A DNA stretch of 64,000 nucleotides, taken from NCBI GenBank assembly GCA_016715205.1, contig JADKBC010000004.1, forward strand, positions 62,001 to 126,000, given 5' to 3'. Below are positions 27,082 to 35,514 of this stretch, piece by piece. The position numbers and the translations under genes were made by a program. How positions within the stretch are numbered: position 1 is the first letter of the stretch; each line of letters opens with the position of its first letter. The notes below the pieces were generated by a model. The model was given only the letters and a program-made list of their open reading frames with translations. It did no database searches and had not been told where the DNA came from. Source of the stretch: Holophaga sp. (GTDB taxonomy: Bacteria > Acidobacteriota > Holophagae > Holophagales > Holophagaceae).

Positions 27082-28403
27082 AATTTGGAGGCACCAGCGT
27101 GGGCACGCCGGAGGCCCTGCGCCGGGCGGTCGAAATTGTCCGTACGGAATTGCCAGCAGGCGGGTTGGTGGTTGTCAGCGCTTTATCCGGGACCACGGAC
27201 ACCATCCTGGAAGCCGTCGCGGTGGCCGCCAAGGGTGATACGGCAGCCGCCCGGGATCGCCATGCCATCATCCGGCGCCGGCATCTGGCCGTGGCCCTTG
27301 AACTTGGATTATTGGAACAGGTCCAGCCCCTGTGGGAGCCCCTTTTTGAACGGCTTGCGGGGATTCTCGAAGGCATGGGGTTGTTGTGGGAAGCCTCAGC
27401 GCGAGCCCGGGATGGCGCGCTGGCCATTGGTGAAACCTTGTCTGCGCATCTGGTGGCTTTGCTCCTGGCAAAGGAAGGATTGCCTGCCCGATTCCAGGAA
27501 GTCCGCGAGGTGATGCGCACGGATGCGCGGCATGGCCGGGCCTTGCCTGATCTCGTGGCCATTCGTTCCGCCAGCGAAGGTTGGCGCAAGGATATTCTGG
27601 GCGGCTCGATTCTGGTCACCCAGGGTTTCTTGGGTTCCGCGCCCGATGGGGCCACCACAACCCTTGGCCGAGGCGGGTCCGACACCAGCGCCACCCTGCT
27701 GGGGGAAGCCCTTGGTGCCGACGAAGTGCAGATATGGACGGATGTGGATGGCGTGTTGAGCGCCGATCCGAGTTTGGTGACCAACGCCCGCCCAATCCCC
27801 GCGATGAGCCTGCGGGAAGCGTCCGCGCTTTCTGCCTTCGGCGCCAAGGTGTTGCATGCGGATTCACTGGCCCCCTTGGCCCGGGCGGGCTTTCGCCTGA
27901 TCGTAGCCAACACCCATCGGCCTGCGGCGAGCCGCACCGAGATCAATCTGCAAGCACCGCCACGACGTCCTGGAGAGATCACCTCGGTCGCCTACAAAGA
28001 AGGCCTCGCCTGCCTGCGCATTCCACCTTCCCGGGATATCGAGCCGCTATTTCATGTGGCACTGAAACTGCAGGAAGCTGGCGCGGCGCGATATGGCCTG
28101 CTTTCCACGCCGGATGGCAGCCTCCTGCTGGTGCGACCTGAAACGCCCGATGCTGAAGCCTTACTGAAGGAACTCACGACGTCGGGCTTCGATGTTCAAC
28201 GTGGCCTCGCGGTGGTGGCCTTGGTGGGAGAAGGGTTGCGCGAGGCGCCAGGGCGAGCGCTGGCCTTGCTTTCTTCTATCCAGGAGGAACCCATTACTGG
28301 AATTTTGGCAGGTGACACGGGTGTTTCACTTGCGTTCCTCGTGCCCGAGTCCCGCCTTTCATCCCTAATTCCCCGCCTGCATGAGCACTGCATCGGGAAC
28401 TGA
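27069..28403 (+). CDS. lysC: Aspartate kinase
   Basis: First step of the aspartate family (Lys, Thr, Met). 444 residues. The kinase domain starts with VLKFGGTSVG (3-12) and contains the GRGGSDTSATLLG and WTDVDGVLSADP motifs of aspartokinases; two ACT domains (about 300-444) give allosteric control. ATG 27069 lies inside the metX 3' end, implying coupling; a longer frame from 27018 lacks the family N-terminus. Position in a SAM-controlled operon suggests this copy serves methionine synthesis. Confidence 0.92.
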   Translation: MRVLKFGGTSVGTPEALRRAVEIVRTELPAGGLVVVSALSGTTDTILEAVAVAAKGDTAAARDRHAIIRRRHLAVALELGLLEQVQPLWEPLFERLAGILEGMGLLWEASARARDGALAIGETLSAHLVALLLAKEGLPARFQEVREVMRTDARHGRALPDLVAIRSASEGWRKDILGGSILVTQGFLGSAPDGATTTLGRGGSDTSATLLGEALGADEVQIWTDVDGVLSADPSLVTNARPIPAMSLREASALSAFGAKVLHADSLAPLARAGFRLIVANTHRPAASRTEINLQAPPRRPGEITSVAYKEGLACLRIPPSRDIEPLFHVALKLQEAGAARYGLLSTPDGSLLLVRPETPDAEALLKELTTSGFDVQRGLAVVALVGEGLREAPGRALALLSSIQEEPITGILAGDTGVSLAFLVPESRLSSLIPRLHEHCIGN

Positions 28404-28427
28404 TTCTTTGTTTTTTTGGAGAAACCC

Positions 28428-29198
28428 ATGACCACATTTCCCGCCCTCACGGGCAAACGCATCCTGGTAACCGGTGGCAGCCGTGGCATTGGCGAAGCCA
28501 CCGTGCGCCTGCTGGCCCAACTCGGCGCTCGAGTTGCCTTCACGTACCAGGCCCGACAGGATGCCGCCAAGGTGCTGGTGGAGGCCCTCGCTGCGCAGGG
28601 GCACGAGGTCCTTGCTTTTCAAGCCGACCAGCGCACACGAGAAGCTGCCAAGCGGGTGGTAGGCAATGTGGAGCAAGCCTGGGGCGGCCTGGATGCTTTT
28701 GTGGGTAATGCGGGCGTGTGGTTGCCAACACCCGCTGAATTGACGGATGAGGACAATCTGGAGGCGGTGCTGGAAACAAACCTCACCGGTCTTTTCCGAT
28801 GGAATGCAGAGGTGGTGTCCGCGCTCAAACGCTCTGGTGGTGGCACCATCGTGCTGGTTTCCAGTACGGCCGGACAACGTGGCGAAGCGGGTTACGGCGC
28901 CTATGCCGCCAGCAAGGGCGCGGTGATCTCCCTCACCAAGACCTTGGCCACGGAACTCGGACCTGCAGGCATCCGCGTAAATTGCGTAGCGCCAGGCTGG
29001 GTGGATACGGATCTATCCGCGGCCGCCCTGCGTGTGGATCCAGCCCAACGAAAACGAGTGGAGGCCATATTTCCCCTCGGCCATATTCCGGTGGCCGAAG
29101 ACATTGCCGGCCCCATCGCCTTTCTGCTCAGCGAATGGGCCGTGGCTGTGCACGGGGAGATCCTGAATGTGAACGGCGGAACGGTGCTTTGCGGATAG
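28428..29198 (+). CDS. SDR oxidoreductase, FabG-like, inside the methionine/aspartate operon
   Basis: 256 residues, classical SDR: TGGSRGIG cofactor loop near residue 12, NAG in the fourth strand, and the S..Y..K triad (VSSTAG; AYAASKG). NADPH preference is likely. It resembles 3-oxoacyl-ACP reductase, but location between lysC and asd, with GGAGA before ATG 28428, is not that of a fatty-acid gene. No homoserine dehydrogenase is encoded in the window; whether this SDR serves an aspartate-pathway aldehyde or is unrelated cannot be decided from sequence. Confidence 0.8.
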   Translation: MTTFPALTGKRILVTGGSRGIGEATVRLLAQLGARVAFTYQARQDAAKVLVEALAAQGHEVLAFQADQRTREAAKRVVGNVEQAWGGLDAFVGNAGVWLPTPAELTDEDNLEAVLETNLTGLFRWNAEVVSALKRSGGGTIVLVSSTAGQRGEAGYGAYAASKGAVISLTKTLATELGPAGIRVNCVAPGWVDTDLSAAALRVDPAQRKRVEAIFPLGHIPVAEDIAGPIAFLLSEWAVAVHGEILNVNGGTVLCG

Positions 29199-29206
29199 GG
29201 GAAGCC

Positions 29207-30259
29207 ATGTCGAACAAAATTCAGGTGACGGTCCTTGGCGCCACCGGTGCAGTGGGCCAGCGCTTTGTGCGCCGCCTCGCCAACCATCCCCTCTTCCAAA
29301 TCGCCCATCTCACGGCCAGTGATCGCAGCGCCGGGAAGCACTACCAGGATGCCTGTGAGTGGCGACTCGACGGCGAACCCTTTGCGGGGTTGGGTGCGTG
29401 CATCCTGGAAACTTCAGATCCGGGAGCAGCATTCGGGCCTGTGGTGTTCAGCGCCCTGGACACCGACATCGCCCGAGAACTTGAACCTGCCTATGCCCGG
29501 GCCGGGGCGCTGGTTTTCAGCAATGCTGCGGCATTCCGCATGGAGCCTGATGTGCCGCTGCTGGTGCCGGAAGTGAATCCGGAGCATCTCGGCTTGTTGG
29601 AAGGTCAACGAAAAACACGCGGTTGGTCGGGCGGCATTCTAACCAACCCCAATTGCACGACCACCGTGCTGGTGATGGCGCTGGCGCCCCTGCACGCGGC
29701 CTTTGGCGTGGAGGCGGTGCTGATGACCTCCATGCAGGCGGCCAGCGGCGCGGGCTATCCCGGCGTGTCGAGCCTCGACCTCATGGGCAATGTGATTCCC
29801 TTCATCAAGGGCGAAGAAGGCAAGGTGGAAGTGGAAACCGCCAAGCTACTAGGCCAATTTGAGGGCAGCCGGGTGGTGGAGGCACCGGTGGCCGTGTCCG
29901 CCCTTTGCCACCGTGTGCCCGTGCTGGAGGGCCACACCGAGGCAGTCAGTGTGCGGCTGAAGGGCGACCCCAGCCCCGAGCAGGTACGCGAGGTGCTGGC
30001 GGCATGGAAGCCCGAGCCCCAACGCTTGGGCCTGCCCAGCGCGCCCGCATTACCTATCCGCCTGCACGAGGCCGAGAATCGCCCCCAGGTGCGACGCGAT
30101 GTGGAACTGGATGGCGGTATGAGCGTGCACATCGGCCGCATCCGCCGCTGCCCCGTGCTGGGCATCAAGTTCAGCCTGCTGGGCCACAACACCGAACGGG
30201 GTGCGGCGGGTGGCTCGGTGCTGAATGCGGAATTGGCCAAAGTTTATGGCTGTCTTTGA
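29207..30259 (+). CDS. asd: Aspartate-semialdehyde dehydrogenase (archaeal/fungal-type)
   Basis: Reduces aspartyl phosphate to the semialdehyde. 350 residues. LGATGAVGQRF (10-20) is the NADPH loop; the catalytic Cys is C150 in GILTNPNCTT; HRVPVLEGHTEAV carries conserved substrate/His residues. The motif spacing and the ATGAVGQ...YQDACEW start fit the archaeal/yeast class rather than the E. coli class. ATG 29207 is 8 bases after the SDR stop; a much longer frame reaching into the SDR gene is not real. Last gene of the SAM-regulated operon. Confidence 0.92.
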   Translation: MSNKIQVTVLGATGAVGQRFVRRLANHPLFQIAHLTASDRSAGKHYQDACEWRLDGEPFAGLGACILETSDPGAAFGPVVFSALDTDIARELEPAYARAGALVFSNAAAFRMEPDVPLLVPEVNPEHLGLLEGQRKTRGWSGGILTNPNCTTTVLVMALAPLHAAFGVEAVLMTSMQAASGAGYPGVSSLDLMGNVIPFIKGEEGKVEVETAKLLGQFEGSRVVEAPVAVSALCHRVPVLEGHTEAVSVRLKGDPSPEQVREVLAAWKPEPQRLGLPSAPALPIRLHEAENRPQVRRDVELDGGMSVHIGRIRRCPVLGIKFSLLGHNTERGAAGGSVLNAELAKVYGCL

Positions 30260-30285
30260 TATCGATTTGCATACAAAGGAAAAGA

Positions 30286-30361
30286 TCACCGCCAAGACGC
30301 AAAGACGCCAAGAACTTTTAAAGCACATGGTCTGTTGTGCTCCTGGGCGACCTGGCGGTGA
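30286..30361. repeat. Inverted-repeat element with CCGCCAAGACGC motif
   Basis: TCACCGCCA (30286-30294) and TGGCGGTGA (30353-30361) form perfect 9-bp ends of a 76-bp segment; next to the left end GACGCAAAGACGCCAAGA contains a short internal repeat of GACGC. Motifs of the form ACCGCCAAGACGCCAAG are known as dispersed intergenic repeats in many genomes. Only one copy is visible here. Confidence 0.5.
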
Positions 30362-30393
30362 GGGGCTCTTTCCTAACATATTGGTAGCCGATT

Positions 30394-30422
30394 GGGCTGA
30401 ATCCATTGAGCGGATTCAGCCC
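30394..30422. terminator. Strong hairpin downstream of asd
   Basis: An 11-bp perfect stem (GGGCTGAATCC with GGATTCAGCCC) around a 7-base loop, with further partial pairing of ATTGG and CCAAT outside. No T-run follows on either strand, so Rho-independent termination is uncertain; it may end or protect the methionine-operon mRNA. Confidence 0.5.
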
Positions 30423-30538
30423 TCCAATGGGCTTTGGGTGCTGACCCTTTGCCACTTGCAGAATCCCGTTCGCCCGGCGGAGTGTGATCGTTTCGTGCCG
30501 ATGGCCTAAACTGGCTTCACCGCTCGAAAGGAGTCGTT

Positions 30539-32581
30539 ATGAACATCCCTGATACCCAGGGTTTACCATTACTAGCCATCCTCGGTTGGGTCGTGCTGGG
30601 CATCATTCTCTTGGTCCTGCTCACCAAGACCTTCCGCTACATCCCGAATACCCGGGTGGGCATTGTGGAAAAGCTGGTCAGCCGCCGAGGCTCGGTGGAA
30701 AAGGGCCTCATCGCATTGACCGGCGAAGCGGGCTTCCAGCCTGAAGTGCTGCGCGGCGGCTGGCACCTGTTTGTGCCCTTCATGTACCGCATTCACAAGG
30801 TGCCCCTGGTGACCATCCCACAGGGCAAGATCGGCTACGTGTTTTCCCGCGATGGCCAGGATCTTCCGCCCACCCAGGCGCTGGCCAGCAACGTGAGGGC
30901 CAATAACTTCCAGGATGTGCGCGCCTTTTTGGCCAATGGCGGGCAGAAAGGTCCCCAACGCATGATCCTGCGCGAAGGCACCTACGCCATCAACATCGCC
31001 CAGTTTGTGGTTATCACAGAAGACCAGACCTATTACCTGCCGCTGGATCGCAGCGAGCTGGAAACCTTCCAGAAAATGAGCGCCATCATCGCTGAACGTG
31101 GGGGCTTCCGCCCGGTCATCATCCGCGGCACCGATGACTCTGTGGGCATTGTGACAGTTCACGACGGCCCCAGCCTTCACAGCGGCGAAATCATTGCGCC
31201 CACCGTGGGCGAAGACCCTGCGGTTCCCTCCACCTATCACAACAATTTCCAGGATTCGGACAAATTCCTGCTGGCCGGTGGTCTGCGAGGCCGCCAGTAC
31301 CAGGTGCTGGTGGAAGGCACCTATTATGTGAACCGCCTCTTTGCCACGGTGGAACTCATTCCCAAGACCGTTGTCGAAGTGGGCACGGTCGGTGTGGTGG
31401 TGAGTTACACCGGGGACAAGGGTGCTGATATCAGCGGTCAGGACTATCGCCATGGCGAACTGGTGGCCAAGGGCCAGCGCGGCGTCTGGAGCGAGCCCCT
31501 GCTGCCTGGTAAATACGCTTTCAACACCTACGCAGGCAAGGTTTCCATTGTGCCCACCACGAACTTCATCCTCAAGTGGACCAAGGGCGAAGTGGGCAGC
31601 CACAAGTTTGACGAGAACCTTTCCGAGGTGAGCCTCATCACCAAGGATGCCTTCGAGCCCAACCTGCCGCTCAGTGTGGTGGTGCACATTGATTACCGGA
31701 AGGCACCCCTCGTCATCCAGCGCTTCGGGGATATCAAGAAGCTCGTCGAGCAGACTCTTGACCCCATGGTCAGCGCCTACTTCAAGAACATCGGCCAGAC
31801 CCGCACCCTGATCCAGCTCATCCAGGACCGCAGCAACATCCAGTCCCAGTCGAGCCAGGAAATGAAGGAGAAGTTCCTCCTCTACAACCTGGAACTCCAA
31901 GAGGTGCTGATCGGCACGCCCACCAGTGGTGCGCCAGGCGGGCAGATCGAACAGATCCTCATCCAGCTCCGTAGCCGCCAGATCGCCAACGAGCAGGTGG
32001 AAACCTACGAGCGCCAGCAGAGCGCGGCGGTGAAGGAACGGGAACTGCGCGAAGCCGAAGCCAAGGCCAAACAGCAGACCCTGCTCACGGAATCTGCCAT
32101 CGGTATTGAAGTGCAAAGCAACCAGGGCAAGGCCGAATACGCCAAGGCCCAGCAGCAGGCAGCCCAGATCCAAACGCTGGCAGGGGCCGAAGCCGAAAAG
32201 GTGCGTTTGATGGGCGAAGGCGAAGCCAAGCGAATTAAGGTCATGGCCGAAGCCCAGGCCGAGCAGGCCGCTCGTGTGGGTGTGGCGCAAGCATTGGCCA
32301 TTGAAGAACAGGTTCGTGCCTACGGCGGCCCGCAGTTCCAGCTGGTTCAGCAGGTCATGAACCGCTTCGCTGAAGCCATCGAGAAGTCCCAGGTGGATGT
32401 CGTGCCCAAGATCAACATGGGCGGTGGCGGCCAGCAGGGCGGTGGCAGCGTGATCGAAAGCCTACTGGGGCTCCTGCTCAGCCAGAAAGTGTCGGATATG
32501 GCGGGTATCGTGACCACCACTCCCCGGGATCCCATGGCGGAAAAGCTGCGAGAGGATTTGAAACGGCAGATGGGGAATTGA
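30539..32581 (+). CDS. SPFH/flotillin-like membrane scaffold protein
   Basis: 680 residues. An N-terminal span (about 8-29) is followed by an SPFH (band 7) region that is longer than usual, and then a long Ala/Glu/Lys/Gln helical segment (about 480-590, for example YAKAQQQAAQIQTLAGAEAE) typical of flotillins. The C-terminus has a Gly-rich GGGGQQGGGS and a hydrophobic helix. AAGGAG precedes the ATG. Likely oligomerises in membrane microdomains. No NfeD-type partner is adjacent; it is monocistronic, bounded by a terminator. Confidence 0.82.
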   Translation: MNIPDTQGLPLLAILGWVVLGIILLVLLTKTFRYIPNTRVGIVEKLVSRRGSVEKGLIALTGEAGFQPEVLRGGWHLFVPFMYRIHKVPLVTIPQGKIGYVFSRDGQDLPPTQALASNVRANNFQDVRAFLANGGQKGPQRMILREGTYAINIAQFVVITEDQTYYLPLDRSELETFQKMSAIIAERGGFRPVIIRGTDDSVGIVTVHDGPSLHSGEIIAPTVGEDPAVPSTYHNNFQDSDKFLLAGGLRGRQYQVLVEGTYYVNRLFATVELIPKTVVEVGTVGVVVSYTGDKGADISGQDYRHGELVAKGQRGVWSEPLLPGKYAFNTYAGKVSIVPTTNFILKWTKGEVGSHKFDENLSEVSLITKDAFEPNLPLSVVVHIDYRKAPLVIQRFGDIKKLVEQTLDPMVSAYFKNIGQTRTLIQLIQDRSNIQSQSSQEMKEKFLLYNLELQEVLIGTPTSGAPGGQIEQILIQLRSRQIANEQVETYERQQSAAVKERELREAEAKAKQQTLLTESAIGIEVQSNQGKAEYAKAQQQAAQIQTLAGAEAEKVRLMGEGEAKRIKVMAEAQAEQAARVGVAQALAIEEQVRAYGGPQFQLVQQVMNRFAEAIEKSQVDVVPKINMGGGGQQGGGSVIESLLGLLLSQKVSDMAGIVTTTPRDPMAEKLREDLKRQMGN

Positions 32582-32599
32582 CCATTCCATAGCCTGAGA

Positions 32600-32627
32600 A
32601 ACCGGAGCCAAAAGCTCCGGTTTTTTT
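32600..32627 (+). terminator. Rho-independent terminator after the SPFH gene
   Basis: A 9-bp perfect stem (AACCGGAGC with GCTCCGGTT) and loop CAAAA are followed by seven T (32621-32627). It begins 19 bases after the stop codon. Confidence 0.92.
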
Positions 32628-32694
32628 GTTTGAAAGGATTTGTTTGGAGGCGGCATTCCTCGGGTGAAGACGTTCTTCATCCCTGAGGTGTCCC

Positions 32695-34197
32695 ATGAAT
32701 AAATTTTTTCCCACCCTCTTTGTCAGTGCCAGCCTGCTGGGTTCCGGCGCAGCCGCATGGATGTGCCAAGAGAAGGTCAACGGTTGTTTTCAACCCCCGC
32801 GCCCATCGACTGCTCTGCCCACGGATGCGCAGATCCGGGAGGCCTTCAGCAAACAGGGCATTCGCATTAACGGGGCGGAAGTTTCCGGGGTGCGAGCCAA
32901 TGTGCTGCTTGCCCTCCAGGAAGCGCGCCTCCATGGCCTGGGCAACAGCAAGGTGGATTTCGCTGCCGTGGAAATTGCCCATGATCTTGGCCTGGATTCA
33001 GGCGCAGGTTCCAGCACCGTGCGCAACCTCGTTGCGGCTATTGGCTACTTGTTGAATCAACGCGGTAGCCTGGCACACCAACCGTTGCCGCCTCCGCTGC
33101 CCCCTCCGGAATGGCGCACCTATTTCAATGAGACGGTGAATCTCTGGAGTCAGCCTGATTTTCTGCAGCTCATGGGGCGCAATCAGTTCCATCCCGTGAA
33201 AATCAGCTGGGAAGACATTGGACGGCACGAGGGCAGCGTATGGGGTGACCGCATCAGCGACGTGGGCATCTGGGTGCGGGAGGATGAGCGCGATCCTTCC
33301 TCCGCCAAGCTGGCGCTTTCCGTGCGGCGCGATGGCAATTTCCGCGACAAGGTGCTGATGGTACCTGCAGACAAAATCAAGGTGCACGTGAGATCAGGTG
33401 GAACCACGGTGGAGAAAACCCTTCCTCAGCGGCTTCAGGAATTGGGTTTGGCGTCACCCATCCGGGATCGCAACGTGATCGTGTCCAATCAATTTGCCAT
33501 CGTGCCCGTGCCTTCCCGTGCCATGCGCGGCGCCTCGCCCGAGGGCGTGCCACCTCGGGCAGCCTTCACCTTCAGTATTTTCCCCTACGGGTCGACGAAT
33601 TTCGTGATCACGGATGTGATCGAGGGCAGTTCTGACGCCATTGTGGGCCCGGGCAACCACCAGCTATTGATGGCGAACATCAACGGCCAGAAAGCTCCTT
33701 TCACCGCCAGCCGCGCGGAGGACCGTCCCGACTTGCTCCGAATGGAAAAGGAACTGAAAGCCAAGGGTATGGACGTTGATGTGCAGCGCTACTACCTGAT
33801 CCAGATTCCCCTGCGCCGGGACCAAGCGATTCAGCCCAGCAACCTTGGCACGCCGCCGATGGCGCGGGCCTATGGGGGCGCCATGGCGGTGATGGAATGC
33901 CAGGCCCCGGGGCCAGTCTCGAAGGGCAAGGGTGAGGCCAAGATGGCCATGAAATCTGCGGACATGGCGGCAGGCCTGGATAAGGTGGCTATCGGTCATG
34001 GCGAGGCCGAAGGTTTCTACTTTGCGGGATCGAGCTACCAAGGCGCACGGGCCGACGAGCCCATCCGTGTGACGGTGGTGTACTTCGTCACACCCGTCGG
34101 AAAAGTCACAGCCCGGGATATGGAAAGTTTCACCAGGACCTTTGCGAAGTGGGATGCCCAGGCGATTTGGGGCGGGAGTTTTGTGACGAAGGAATGA
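32695..34197 (+). CDS. Secreted protein of unknown function
   Basis: 500 residues with a signal peptide (MNKFFPTLFVSASLLGSGAAA). After a Cys-containing short region (WMCQEKVNGCF) comes a helical segment (about 45-120) and then two beta-rich regions; PVKISWEDIGRHEGSVWGDR and FTFSIFPYGSTNFVITDVIEG are the most distinctive stretches. A Pro-rich hinge (PLPPPLPPPEW) separates the N-terminal part. No family recognised; no catalytic motif seen. It is monocistronic, lying between two hairpins. Confidence 0.65.
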   Translation: MNKFFPTLFVSASLLGSGAAAWMCQEKVNGCFQPPRPSTALPTDAQIREAFSKQGIRINGAEVSGVRANVLLALQEARLHGLGNSKVDFAAVEIAHDLGLDSGAGSSTVRNLVAAIGYLLNQRGSLAHQPLPPPLPPPEWRTYFNETVNLWSQPDFLQLMGRNQFHPVKISWEDIGRHEGSVWGDRISDVGIWVREDERDPSSAKLALSVRRDGNFRDKVLMVPADKIKVHVRSGGTTVEKTLPQRLQELGLASPIRDRNVIVSNQFAIVPVPSRAMRGASPEGVPPRAAFTFSIFPYGSTNFVITDVIEGSSDAIVGPGNHQLLMANINGQKAPFTASRAEDRPDLLRMEKELKAKGMDVDVQRYYLIQIPLRRDQAIQPSNLGTPPMARAYGGAMAVMECQAPGPVSKGKGEAKMAMKSADMAAGLDKVAIGHGEAEGFYFAGSSYQGARADEPIRVTVVYFVTPVGKVTARDMESFTRTFAKWDAQAIWGGSFVTKE

Positions 34198-34212
34198 TCT
34201 GCCCGTATCTGC

Positions 34213-34253
34213 TTTAAGCGCAAAGGCGGCCATTAGCCGCTTTTGCGCTTAAA
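34213..34253. terminator. Long bidirectional hairpin
   Basis: An 18-bp stem (34213-34230 with 34236-34253, one G-T pair) with loop CATTA. Each arm starts or ends with TTTAAGCGCAAA-type sequence, so on either strand the stem is followed by A/T-rich bases. It lies between convergent genes (stops at 34197 and 34321). Confidence 0.7.
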
Positions 34254-34320
34254 CAAGCCAATCGTTTGCGGTTCGATGCTTGTCAACGGTCAACCCTTGA
34301 ATAGGCGTAATTGGGGCAAA

Positions 34321-35373
34321 TCACACCATCGGTCGGTTTCCCTCCCAGGTCGTCAGCATCTGGGCAAAGAGTGGTTGGATGCGAAGCAAGGCTTCGTCGA
34401 TATCACTGGCCTTCAGATCCCGGTGGGTGATGAAGCGCAGGGCAGAGCCCACCGGTAATACGCGCACGCCAGCATCTTCCATCAACTGCATGGAGAGGGG
34501 AATATCCACCACCGGCACCAACAAAATATTGGTTTCGGGTTCGGCCACCTTGAAACCGATGCCTCGAAGCCCTGCCGCCAAGCGCTGCGCCTTGGCATGG
34601 TCCTCTGGAATATGCGGTAGGTAATCGAGGGCCACCAGACCTGCGGCTGCCACGACGCCACCCTGACGAACGCCACCGCCAAGCATTTTGCGGGCGCGTT
34701 TGGCCTTTTCGAGCAGGGCCTTGGAGCCACAAAGCACCGAACCCATGGGCGCGCCCAGTCCTTTGGAAAGGCAGACACTCACGGTGTCTGCGCCCCAGGC
34801 CAGGTCGGCCAGGGAAGCGCCGGTGGCAGCGGCGGCATGCCAAAGGCGGGCACCGTCCAAATGCACCTTCAGACCCTTCGTCTGCGCGGTTTCGACCAGC
34901 GCCCGGTGTTCCTGGGCGTTCATGCAGGTGCCACCGGCGAAATTGTGGGTGTTCTCGAGGCAGAGCAGGGTGGTACGCATGGCGTAATACAGTCCGCTAT
35001 TGATCGCGTTCTTGGCCACCTGGAGGGGTGTGATTTTGCCGGGACCACCCTCCCAGGTCAGCACTTCGGGCATGCCACCAGCCAGCCACGCAGGCGTGCC
35101 GAGTTCCTGTCCCATCACATGGGCCAGTGCCGGGGTGAGGAAGCGGTCGCCTCGCTCCAAATGGGTCATCAGTGCTACGGCATTGGCCATGCAACCCGTG
35201 GGCACCCAAAGGCCTGCCTCCTTGCCAAGCAACTCTGCCACCCGCCGCTCCAACCGATCCATGGTGGGATCCCGCTCAAGTACGTCATCGGCGACTTCAG
35301 CCGAAGCCATGGCTGCCCGCATTTCAGGGCTGGGCCGGGTTACGGTATCGGATCGGAAATCAAGCAGGCGCAT
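34321..35373 (-). CDS. Low-specificity L-threonine aldolase
   Basis: PLP-dependent cleavage of threonine/allo-threonine to glycine and acetaldehyde. 350 residues starting MRLLDFRSDTVTRP, the canonical opening. The PLP lysine is in VSVCLSKGLGAPMG and LENTHNFAGGTCM and HLDGARLWHA are conserved. The longer reading frame to 35592 has no family similarity before this Met. It is divergent from uppP with 141 bp between. Confidence 0.93.
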   Translation of the reverse strand: MRLLDFRSDTVTRPSPEMRAAMASAEVADDVLERDPTMDRLERRVAELLGKEAGLWVPTGCMANAVALMTHLERGDRFLTPALAHVMGQELGTPAWLAGGMPEVLTWEGGPGKITPLQVAKNAINSGLYYAMRTTLLCLENTHNFAGGTCMNAQEHRALVETAQTKGLKVHLDGARLWHAAAATGASLADLAWGADTVSVCLSKGLGAPMGSVLCGSKALLEKAKRARKMLGGGVRQGGVVAAAGLVALDYLPHIPEDHAKAQRLAAGLRGIGFKVAEPETNILLVPVVDIPLSMQLMEDAGVRVLPVGSALRFITHRDLKASDIDEALLRIQPLFAQMLTTWEGNRPMV

Positions 35374-35514
35374 GGGGGCTCCCGGAAGTGCCGTGGTTGC
35401 GGGTAATTGAACCATGGTTGCACCGGTCGCTCCTGCAGTAGCTGGGTTCGCAGTGGGTTCAAGCAGGGGAAGTTGCATGAAGCTCTGGCACACTGGAGGT
35501 TTGCTGGAGCGCGA

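Noticed and set aside
28799..29206. Apparent fusion of an N-terminal extension to asd
   Set aside because: This part is a second frame of the SDR gene; asd starts cleanly at 29207.
30572..32290. A 572-codon open frame on the minus strand opposite the SPFH gene
   Set aside because: It is antisense to a clear SPFH protein, is His/Val/Leu rich without fold pattern, and arises from GC-rich codon bias.
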